From positions 1-5,434 of the forward strand of contig JAEERN010000074.1 in assembly GCA_016285815.1 (NCBI GenBank): a DNA stretch of 5,434 nt, given 5' to 3'. The notes under the pieces are model-generated. The model ran no database searches. It worked only from the letters and a program-made list of their open reading frames with translations, and had not been told where the DNA came from. The DNA comes from Clostridiales bacterium. GTDB taxonomy: Bacteria > Bacillota > Clostridia > Oscillospirales > QAMX01. Every line of letters starts with the position of its first letter. The stretch's first letter is position 1. Below are positions 1-5,144 of the stretch, piece after piece. The translations under genes were made by a program, and so were the position numbers.

Positions 1-65
1 AAAGCGCACATATCGCTTTGCTCGATCTTTATGATCTCGCTCTTGTTCCGTTCGCCCCGCCCCAT
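1..65 (-). CDS. Probable 5' end of a divergent gene, product unknown (3' truncated by window edge)
   Basis: Reading leftward from an ATG at 65-63 gives 21 open codons, beginning MGRGERNKSEIIKIEQ, with no stop before the window ends. The charged, Ile/Lys/Glu-rich composition looks like a genuine protein start rather than a shadow frame. It lies downstream of two strong minus-strand promoters that otherwise would have no gene to serve. The Shine-Dalgarno is weak: only AAGG about 12 bases upstream. The true start might therefore be another codon, including the in-frame ATG near position 11. The frame also stays open upstream of this ATG back to about position 136, so a longer N-terminus is possible. 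I do not recognise the family from so few residues. Confidence 0.4.
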   Translation of the reverse strand, partial: MGRGERNKSEIIKIEQSDMCA

Positions 66-171
66 ATCCGGGCAGGACCTTAAAACTCTTCTGCGGTGCT
101 GTGCTTCTGTCTTTCCATTGTTTAATTTACAAGGTACTCCCTGCTGCCCCGCTTTGGGCGGCAACTCTGGT

Positions 172-200
172 ATTTTACCACGAACCGTCCGACCTGTCAA
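172..200 (-). promoter_or_regulatory. Sigma-70/SigA-type promoter, proximal, for the leftward gene
   Basis: On the minus strand a perfect -35 TTGACA (200-195) and a -10 TAAAAT (177-172, one mismatch to TATAAT) are separated by exactly 17 bases. A-tracts lie immediately upstream (204-208 and 220-229) in the position of an UP element. The predicted start is near 165, leaving a leader of about 100 bases before the ATG at 65. The -10 sits inside the palindrome TGGTATTTTACCA (168-180), which could be an operator. Confidence 0.7.
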
Positions 201-289
201 GCCTTTTTCGGCGCCGCCGAAAAATTTTTCCCGCCCGGCCGCTGTGGAAAACCACTTTCGTCGGCCGCTCCTTTTCGGAGAGCCTGTAT

Positions 290-318
290 ATCATACTACA
301 ATCCGCCGGGTTTGTCAA
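290..318 (-). promoter_or_regulatory. Sigma-70/SigA-type promoter, distal, for the leftward gene or a leader RNA
   Basis: On the minus strand a perfect -35 TTGACA (318-313) and -10 TATGAT (295-290, one mismatch) are 17 bases apart. AT-rich tracts (AAAATTTTTT and ATTTTT on the minus strand) lie just upstream. The predicted start is near 283, so transcripts would carry an untranslated leader of over 200 bases if they read into the gene at 65. The transcript would cross the dyads at 236-267 and 204-224. Confidence 0.65.
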
Positions 319-363
319 CACCCTTTCTCGAAAAATCCTCAAAAAATTTTGTCGGGTCTTCTC

Positions 364-392
364 TTGAAGCCTGCCCCGTTTTGTTGTATACT
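364..392 (+). promoter_or_regulatory. Promoter of the PHP phosphatase gene
   Basis: The -35 TTGAAG (364-369, four of six) and -10 TATACT (387-392, five of six) are spaced by 17 bases. Transcription would start near 399. The Shine-Dalgarno AAAGGA (414-419) follows, eight bases before the ATG at 428, giving a short leader of about 29 bases. Confidence 0.65.
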
Positions 393-427
393 ATTCCCGC
401 ATCTACCGATTTGAAAGGACCCTGTCT

Positions 428-1249
428 ATGTACCGCTCCGACGTTCACACCCACTCCGACGCCTCGCCCGACGGACACGACGCTCCGGCGGCGCTGGCGG
501 CCGCCGCCATTGACTGCGGTCTGAACGCGCTCTGCGTCACCGACCACTGCGAATGCAACGGCTTTTTTCCCGGCGATCACATGCCGGACTATCTGTACTA
601 CAACGACACGCGCTATGACGAGGGCATGGCCGAGGCCGCCGAGGCGGTCAAGGGCCGCCTGACGCTGCTGCGCGGCGTTGAGATCGCGCAGGGGCACGAA
701 CGGCCCGAGATCTACCGCGAGATCCTCGCCTCGCACCGGTTCGACTTCGTTCTCGCCTCGCTTCACAATCTGCGCGGCCTGCCCGACTTTTACTACATCG
801 ACGACTACCGCTCGGAAGCCTGCTGCAACGAGCTGCTGGCGCGCTACGTCTCCGAGCTGTTCGAGACGGCCCGCCTTCCCGGCTATGATTCGTTCGCGCA
901 CATCGGCTATCCCGTCCGCTATATGCGGTACAAGTACGGCTTCAACGTCTCCATGGACCCCTTCACCGACGCGCTGGAGCCCCTGCTGCGCTATCTCGCG
1001 GAAAACGGCAAGGCGCTGGAGCTGAACGTCTCCGGACTTCGGAACCCGGAGCGGATCACGTTCCCGAGCCTGTCCGTTTTGAAGCTGTTCCGCGCCGTCG
1101 GCGGCGAGATGGTCACCGTGGGCACGGACGCCCACCGCAGCCGCGACATCGGCTCGCACATCGACGACGGATACGAGCTGCTGCGTCAGGCGGGATTCGG
1201 CTATCACACGGTCTTCGTAGACCGGAAGCCCGTTCTGCACCGGCTCTGA
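428..1249 (+). CDS. PHP-domain histidinol-phosphatase, HisJ type
   Basis: This 273-residue protein has the full polymerase-and-histidinol-phosphatase (PHP) metal-binding signature. The motifs are DVHTHS with H7 and H9, TDH with D39-H40, GVEI with E85, SLH with H113, AHIGYP with H158, and GTDAH with D234 and H236. These residues form the multi-metal centre of a TIM-like barrel. Length and motif order match HisJ-type histidinol-phosphatases, cytosolic enzymes that convert L-histidinol phosphate to L-histidinol in histidine synthesis (EC 3.1.3.15). The ATG at 428 follows AAAGGA at a spacing of eight. The gene has its own promoter and a strong terminator, so it appears monocistronic, and no other his gene lies nearby. 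PHP phosphoesterases can also act on other phosphates, so the substrate is inferred from family resemblance. Confidence 0.9.
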   Translation: MYRSDVHTHSDASPDGHDAPAALAAAAIDCGLNALCVTDHCECNGFFPGDHMPDYLYYNDTRYDEGMAEAAEAVKGRLTLLRGVEIAQGHERPEIYREILASHRFDFVLASLHNLRGLPDFYYIDDYRSEACCNELLARYVSELFETARLPGYDSFAHIGYPVRYMRYKYGFNVSMDPFTDALEPLLRYLAENGKALELNVSGLRNPERITFPSLSVLKLFRAVGGEMVTVGTDAHRSRDIGSHIDDGYELLRQAGFGYHTVFVDRKPVLHRL

Positions 1250-1263
1250 TCCCCCGCTCTCCC

Positions 1264-1300
1264 GGCCGCCGCTTTTCTCACAGCGGCGGCCTTTTTCTGT
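1264..1300 (+). terminator. Rho-independent terminator after the PHP gene
   Basis: A perfect 10-bp stem, GGCCGCCGCT (1264-1273) with AGCGGCGGCC (1282-1291), has an eight-base loop and is followed directly by TTTTTCT. It lies 15 bases past the stop codon and separates the PHP transcript from the DUF11 gene. Confidence 0.92.
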
Positions 1301-1326
1301 CAAAGCGCCGCCGCGCCGCATAGAAT
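1299..1326 (+). promoter_or_regulatory. Possible promoter of the DUF11 gene
   Basis: A -10-like TAGAAT lies at 1321-1326, but no SigA -35 is found 16-18 bases upstream. Read instead as CATAGAAT (1319-1326), it is one mismatch from the sporulation SigE -10 CATACAAT. A loosely matching GTCAAAG (1299-1305) lies 13 bases before it. The upstream terminator implies that the DUF11 gene needs a promoter in this short gap. The sigma-factor assignment is weak. Confidence 0.3.
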
Positions 1327-1327
1327 G

Positions 1328-1356
1328 CTTTCGCGGGGCTCTGCGCCCCGCGAAAG
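1328..1356 (+). promoter_or_regulatory. 12-bp perfect inverted repeat overlapping the DUF11 Shine-Dalgarno
   Basis: CTTTCGCGGGGC (1328-1339) pairs perfectly with GCCCCGCGAAAG (1345-1356) around a five-base TCTGC loop. No T-tract follows, so it is not a terminator. The 3' arm includes the first part of the ribosome site AAAGGAG (1353-1359). If the whole hairpin is transcribed it would partly mask that site. If transcription starts near 1333, as the TAGAAT at 1321 suggests, only the inner GC stem would form, as a cap at the 5' end of the mRNA. Confidence 0.7.
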
Positions 1357-1369
1357 GAGAATCGAAACC

Positions 1370-2221
1370 ATGCCGACCTTCACCAACCAGGCGACGCTCA
1401 CGTCGAGCTTCGGCGTCTCCTCGTCCAACGTCGTGACCGGCAGCATCGTGCAGGTGCTTTCTCTTCAGAAGAGCGTCCTCGGCGGAGACTATGCCGCCGG
1501 CGACACGCTGACCTACGTCATCAGTCTGATCAACAGCGGCGAGACCGCCGTGCACGACCTGACGGTCACGGACGACCTCGGCGCGTTCGCCTTCGGCGGG
1601 GCCACGGTCTATCCCCTGACGCCCGCAGGCGACACGGTGGGGTACTACGTCAACGGCGAAGAGCAGCCGCCGCTGGCCGCCGCCCAGCCGCCGCTCACCG
1701 TCACCGGCGTCGCCGTTCCGGCGGGCGGCAGCGTTCTGCTGATCTATCGCGCCCGGGTCAACGACTTCGCCTCGCCCCAGACCGCCGGCGTCATCGAAAA
1801 CACCGTCACCGTCGACGGTCCCACGCTCTCGGCGCCGCTGACCGCCGCGGTGACCGTCACGGCCGCCGCCCGGCCGGTCCTCACGCTGGGCAAGACCGTG
1901 ACGCCGAATCCCGTCACGGAAAACGGCCAGCTGACGTACACGCTGACGGTGGAAAACAGCGGCAACACTGCCGCGTCCGCCGGCGACAGCCTCGCCGTCG
2001 GCGACACCTTTTCGCCCGTCCTGTCCGGCCTTACCGTCACGCTGGACGGCGCGCCGCTGACCGTCAACACCGGGTACACCTATGACGCCGCCACCGGTGC
2101 GTTCGCCACGGTGCCCGGCGTCATCACCGTGCCCGCCGCGACCTTCACGCAGGACGAGACCACCGGCCGCTGGCTCACCGCTCCCGGCACGGCGGTGCTC
2201 CAGATCACGGGCACCCTCTGA
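1370..2221 (+). CDS. Two-repeat DUF11 domain protein
   Basis: This 283-residue protein begins MPTFTNQATLTSSFG and contains two Ig-like beta-sandwich repeats of the DUF11 type. Repeat 1 spans about residues 28-150 (LSLQKSV..GDTLTYVISLINSG..VTDDLG) and repeat 2 about 168-283 (LTLGKTVTPNPVTENGQLTY..VENSGNTA). The ATG at 1370 is chosen because AAAGGAG lies ten bases upstream; the earlier in-frame ATG at 1325 sits inside the hairpin and has no ribosome site. There is no signal peptide, membrane segment, LPXTG motif or cysteine, although DUF11 repeats usually belong to surface proteins. From memory, small proteins with the same FTNQATL start and VVTGSIVQVL linker recur in spore-forming Clostridia. 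The role is unknown; a spore-coat or surface-structural role is speculation. The protein looks complete, not truncated. Confidence 0.85.
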   Translation: MPTFTNQATLTSSFGVSSSNVVTGSIVQVLSLQKSVLGGDYAAGDTLTYVISLINSGETAVHDLTVTDDLGAFAFGGATVYPLTPAGDTVGYYVNGEEQPPLAAAQPPLTVTGVAVPAGGSVLLIYRARVNDFASPQTAGVIENTVTVDGPTLSAPLTAAVTVTAAARPVLTLGKTVTPNPVTENGQLTYTLTVENSGNTAASAGDSLAVGDTFSPVLSGLTVTLDGAPLTVNTGYTYDAATGAFATVPGVITVPAATFTQDETTGRWLTAPGTAVLQITGTL

Positions 2222-2245
2222 CGGGACCCCGGCGGGCTTCCGGAA

Positions 2246-2280
2246 AAAACGGTCCGAAGCAAAACGCTTCGGACCGTTTT
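2246..2280. terminator. Bidirectional terminator between convergent genes
   Basis: A perfect 15-bp stem joins AAAACGGTCCGAAGC (2246-2260) and GCTTCGGACCGTTTT (2266-2280) around a five-base loop. It ends in T-runs on both strands: TTTT on plus and TTTTTT on minus from A2244-2249. It lies 24 bases past the DUF11 stop and 20 bases past the M56 stop, so it serves both genes. Confidence 0.92.
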
Positions 2281-2300
2281 GCGCGGCGGCCTTCCGGCGC

Positions 2301-4610
2301 TCAGTGCTTTTCCTCCAGCCCCAGCTGCCGGCGCAGCGCCGGATCGTCGACTCTGATCTCCTGGCTCCAGGCTTGGCTAGACAGCGGATGCCCGGCCGGG
2401 ATCACCCGGATCCGCTGGTCCGAAAGGTGGTGCATGGCCAGGATCGCCCGCATCTCCCGGGCCGAGGCCAGCGGCATCCGCAGGACCTCGCTCAGCTCCA
2501 GCTCCTCGTCGGACCGGACCGTCAGGCCATAACGGCAGACGGCGGTCTCCGCGTTGCGGCCGTCCCAGCCGAAGATAAAGGCGTATACGTCCAGCCATCC
2601 GGCGTCCTCCGGATCGAAATATCCGGGGAATTTGTCCCGGTATCGCTGCGGGTTTTCGATGTCCGCCTCATACGAGGCGTATGCACCGGCCTCCTTCGGC
2701 ACGGCCGCCATCACCAGGAAGAACGAGCCGTCCTCCGTATATTCCCGATCCTGCCAGTTCTCTTCGACGGCCTCCAGATGGACCGCAAGCGTGCCGTTCC
2801 GGTCGCAGACCGAGTGCAGCATACAGTCGAAATTCACCGCCCGGACCACAAAAAGCATGCGGTCCTCAAAGAACGCCTCGTCGTACGCCGCCGCGGCCTC
2901 GTCGAAGCTCGGCCGGCCGTGCCACGATTCGCCCGTTCCGACGAAAGCCGCGCGGACCCGCGCCAGCTCGGCGGTCGAGGTCACGCGGTACATCGGCAGA
3001 TAGTGGACGGCGGATACGGCGAACAACCCCTCCTGCGTCAGCTGCAGATCGCGCAGATCCTCCGGCGGCACGCTGTCCACGATGCATTCCATATCATCCA
3101 GGACGCAGACCGTCTGGGCCTCGACCCGCAGGGTCCTCGCCTCCCGGCTGCCGTCCCCGGTCTCAAGCTGTTGGACCAGACAGACCTGAAGCGGCCCGTT
3201 CGGCGCAAGGTTCGCCGCGCGGCACAGCAGCAGGCTCCCGTCCGTGCGCCGCACCAGCGTCAGCACCATCCGGACGCCGCCGATCTTTTCCTCCGCCCGG
3301 GCCGCCGCGGCGCAGTCGGTCCGGATCGCCTCCGCCGAAACGCCGTCGGTCCAGACGAAGGACTCGCCGAAGAGCGCGTCGAAATTGCTCTTCCGCAGAG
3401 ACACCGGCTTCAGCTCGGCGCAGTCCTCCCAAAGGGAGCCGTCCCGGACGCCGTACCGGAGCGTTCCGTTCTCCACGGCGAAGCGGACCGCGTTCAGCGG
3501 CGTGACCGCCCCATCCCCCGCCGACGCGAAGGGAAAGCCCGGCCAATCGCCGTCATAGCGGATCCCTACGCTCGCCGGCACGGCGCCGGCCGCTTCGGCC
3601 CAGGCGCCGTCATAGCCCAGGTCTCCGACCACGGTCCCCTGCCACGGATCCGGAACCACTGTCTGGCCGCGCTTCCCGACCGGATCGGTCAGCAGCACGA
3701 CGGCCATGACCGTCAGAGCCAGCACCGCCGCCAGGATGATCCAGAACGCCGGGCGCCGATAGCTCAGCACCGACCGGATCCGTGCCTTGACGCCCACCTC
3801 GCCGAAGGCCAGCGGACAGGCGGCCACGGTCCGGCGGGGCATCGCACAGCGGATCAGCGCGGCCGAATAGGGCTTTTTCCCCGTTTCGCCCAGCTCGCGG
3901 ATCACCTTTTCGTCACAGGCGAACTCGATGTCCCGGCACAGCAGGATATAGGCCAGCCACATCAGCGGATTGAACCAGTGGACCGACAACAGCAAAAACC
4001 CCAGCGGCTTCCACAGGTGGTCCCGCCGGCGCAGATGCGCCCGCTCGTGGGCCAGGACGCAGGCCTCGTCGGCCGGATCGATCGCCTCGGGCAGATAGAT
4101 CTTCGGCCGCAGGATGCCGAGGATGAAGGGCGACGGGATCCCGCCGCAGACGAACACGCCCGGCTCTTTGGGCACGGCCTCGCGCACCTTCCGCCGAACG
4201 CGCAGCGTGCTGACCGCGGCGTAGATCAGCATGGCGGCGATCCCCGCCAGCCAGACCGCGGCGCAGACCGCCGCCAGCACCTGCGCCTTGTTCACGCTGT
4301 CGCCCGGATCCGCGGCCAGGCTCTGGGCCACGGCGGGATTGATCGCGGCGTTCACCACGGCGAACCCGGTGGAAAGCGCCGGCGCCCCCGCGGTGAGGAT
4401 CTCCGCCGGGACCGTCTCGCCCGACGGGATCAGGCTCAGAACGCTCTTTACGGTGACGGGAAGCGCCAGCCGGATCCCCACCAGCACCCACGCCGCGCAG
4501 ACCACGCGCTTCGGCGCGCGGCGGAACAACAGACGGAACGCCGCCACCGCCAGCACCAGCCAGCTCGCGGCGATGCTCATGTTCAATACCTTTAAAAACA
4601 CCGCTTCCAT
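2301..4610 (-). CDS. M56 (BlaR1/MecR1-like) membrane metallopeptidase with an unassigned exported sensor region
   Basis: This is a 769-residue membrane signalling protease. The N-terminal half has hydrophobic segments at about 12-29, 36-52, 111-131 and 202-224. The zinc site HERAH lies at residues 188-192, and E229 in the DIEFACDEKV motif is 41 residues after the first histidine, the same spacing as in BlaR1. A further membrane helix at about 288-307 leads to an exported region of about 460 residues. That region has no penicillin-binding domain: an SLRK at 404-407 is not joined by SxN or KTG boxes. A stretch around 398-485 (LRKSNFDALF..) and one around 569-640 (FDEAAAAYDEAFFEDRMLFVV..) resemble the exported parts of other clostridial M56 proteins, the second being faintly PrcB-like; these are from-memory resemblances. 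The ATG at 4610 has GGGGAGGAGGG upstream and lies one base after the blaI-like stop, so the genes are translationally coupled. By analogy it inactivates the BlaI-type repressor on sensing an unknown signal. Confidence 0.88.
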   Translation of the reverse strand: MEAVFLKVLNMSIAASWLVLAVAAFRLLFRRAPKRVVCAAWVLVGIRLALPVTVKSVLSLIPSGETVPAEILTAGAPALSTGFAVVNAAINPAVAQSLAADPGDSVNKAQVLAAVCAAVWLAGIAAMLIYAAVSTLRVRRKVREAVPKEPGVFVCGGIPSPFILGILRPKIYLPEAIDPADEACVLAHERAHLRRRDHLWKPLGFLLLSVHWFNPLMWLAYILLCRDIEFACDEKVIRELGETGKKPYSAALIRCAMPRRTVAACPLAFGEVGVKARIRSVLSYRRPAFWIILAAVLALTVMAVVLLTDPVGKRGQTVVPDPWQGTVVGDLGYDGAWAEAAGAVPASVGIRYDGDWPGFPFASAGDGAVTPLNAVRFAVENGTLRYGVRDGSLWEDCAELKPVSLRKSNFDALFGESFVWTDGVSAEAIRTDCAAAARAEEKIGGVRMVLTLVRRTDGSLLLCRAANLAPNGPLQVCLVQQLETGDGSREARTLRVEAQTVCVLDDMECIVDSVPPEDLRDLQLTQEGLFAVSAVHYLPMYRVTSTAELARVRAAFVGTGESWHGRPSFDEAAAAYDEAFFEDRMLFVVRAVNFDCMLHSVCDRNGTLAVHLEAVEENWQDREYTEDGSFFLVMAAVPKEAGAYASYEADIENPQRYRDKFPGYFDPEDAGWLDVYAFIFGWDGRNAETAVCRYGLTVRSDEELELSEVLRMPLASAREMRAILAMHHLSDQRIRVIPAGHPLSSQAWSQEIRVDDPALRRQLGLEEKH

Positions 4611-4611
4611 G

Positions 4612-4980
4612 TCAACGGCCCTCCTCCCCGTAGGCCTCCACCATGCGCTTCAGCTCGGCGACCTCGTCCGGGGTCAGCTTTTTGCGCGAGACAAAGGCGG
4701 CCAGAAAGGCCGGGAGCGACCCCGAAAAGGTCTCCTCCACAAAGCGCTCGCTCCGGCGGGAATAGAATTCCTCCCGCGACATGCGCGAGGTGACGGTCCC
4801 CTTGTCGTTCTGAAAAAGCCCCTTGTCGCACAGGCGCTTCAGCACGGTGAACGCCGTGGTCTTTTTCCAGCCGAATCGTTCTCCCGCCCGGCGGGCCAGC
4901 TCGGCCGAAGAGATCGGCTCGCCGTCCCAGATCACGTCGGCGAATCTGGCCTCGGCGGCCCCCATCTGGATCTCGTTCAT
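4612..4980 (-). CDS. BlaI/MecI-family winged-helix repressor
   Basis: This 122-residue protein has the length and layout of BlaI/MecI repressors. A winged helix-turn-helix spans about residues 5-70, with recognition helix WKKTTAFTVLKRLCDKGLF (38-56) and the following wing, and a C-terminal dimerisation region spans about 71-120. In S. aureus BlaI the inducing cleavage is at Asn101-Phe102; here the matching place seems to be A95-F96, in AAFVSRKKL before LTPDEVAEL, which is inferred by eye. The ATG at 4980 is preceded by GGAGGAG (4986-4992) at a spacing of five. The gene heads a two-gene operon with the M56 protease, and its own promoter is overlaid by two dyads of the BlaI-operator type. It should therefore repress itself and the protease gene. 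No beta-lactamase or other target gene is adjacent, so any remote regulon is unknown. Confidence 0.93.
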   Translation of the reverse strand: MNEIQMGAAEARFADVIWDGEPISSAELARRAGERFGWKKTTAFTVLKRLCDKGLFQNDKGTVTSRMSREEFYSRRSERFVEETFSGSLPAFLAAFVSRKKLTPDEVAELKRMVEAYGEEGR

Positions 4981-4993
4981 TGCAGCTCCTCCG

Positions 4994-5010
4994 TTCTACG
5001 CCATGTAGTA
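4994..5010 (-). promoter_or_regulatory. BlaI-type operator, downstream site
   Basis: On the plus strand this is TTCTACG-CCA-TGTAGTA, an imperfect 7-3-7 dyad with two mismatched pairs. It lies just past the predicted start of transcription, before the ribosome site. Its format matches the stronger site at 5019-5035, offset by 25 bp. Confidence 0.75.
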
Positions 5011-5017
5011 CACTGTT

Positions 5018-5046
5018 ATTCTACAGCATGTAGAACGGTTTGTCAA
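5018..5046 (-). promoter_or_regulatory. Promoter of the blaI-M56 operon
   Basis: On the minus strand a perfect -35 TTGACA (5046-5041), a 17-base spacer and -10 TAGAAT (5023-5018, one mismatch) place the start near 5011. An AT-rich block (5053-5067) upstream could act as an UP element. The spacer and -10 are covered by the operator dyad at 5019-5035, so bound repressor would exclude RNA polymerase. Confidence 0.85.
5019..5035 (-). promoter_or_regulatory. BlaI-type operator, perfect dyad over the -10
   Basis: TTCTACA-GCA-TGTAGAA is a perfect 7-3-7 inverted repeat containing the TACA/TGTA core typical of BlaI/MecI operators. It overlaps the promoter spacer and most of the -10. Together with the downstream site, it forms a larger quasi-palindrome with outer arms CCGTTCTAC (4991-4999) and GTAGAACGG (5030-5038). 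Confidence 0.88.
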
Positions 5047-5080
5047 GGGCTTTTCGAAAAATTATTTCCGTCCGCGCGGC

Positions 5081-5114
5081 AAAAAAGCCCGGCGGGGACG
5101 TATCCCCGCCGGGC
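5081..5114 (-). terminator. Rho-independent terminator of the right-hand gene
   Basis: Read on the minus strand, a perfect 12-bp GC-rich stem (GCCCGGCGGGGA with TCCCCGCCGGGC, four-base loop) is followed directly by TTTTTT (5086-5081). It lies about 30 bases after the stop of the right-edge gene and insulates the blaI promoter from read-through. Confidence 0.92.
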
Positions 5115-5144
5115 CGGTCGGTCTTTTTTCGCGTCGGCGCAAGT

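Larger units (their letters stand above)
66..427. other. Divergent intergenic / regulatory region
   Basis: This stretch of about 360 bases holds no convincing gene. It is more T- and A-rich than its surroundings, with runs such as AAAAATTTTT at 220-229 and AAAAAATTTT around 340-349. It contains two minus-strand promoters, one plus-strand promoter, and several short dyads: TTTTTCGGC/GCCGAAAAA at 204-224, GTGG-AAAA-CCAC at 244-255 between two CGGCCG copies at 236-241 and 262-267, and the 13-base palindrome at 168-180. Open frames crossing it in both directions lack ribosome sites and sensible composition, so I do not call them. Confidence 0.65.

Noticed and set aside
95..135. Short minus-strand leader peptide MERQKHSTAEEF
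   Set aside because: This 12-codon frame in the long leader has no ribosome site at a usable distance and no clustered regulatory codons. It is likely chance.
31..414. 127-codon plus-strand open frame in the left intergenic region
   Set aside because: It has no ribosome site, a Pro/Leu/Phe/Cys-rich unnatural composition, and overlaps three promoters.
296..1555. 419-codon minus-strand open frame across the PHP gene
   Set aside because: It is the antisense shadow of the GC-rich PHP and DUF11 coding sequence. Its protein is a low-complexity mix of Val, Arg, Gly and Ala, and it runs through the PHP promoter and a terminator.
3388..3402. SxxK motif (SLRK, residues 404-407) as a beta-lactam-acylated serine in the M56 protein
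   Set aside because: The companion SxN and KTG boxes are missing and the surrounding sequence does not look like a penicillin-binding domain.
2082..4595. 837-codon plus-strand open frame antisense to the M56 gene
   Set aside because: Its Arg/Pro/Gln/His-rich composition is typical of a GC-rich antisense frame. It overlaps the end of the DUF11 gene and crosses the bidirectional terminator, while the opposite strand encodes a clear M56 protease.
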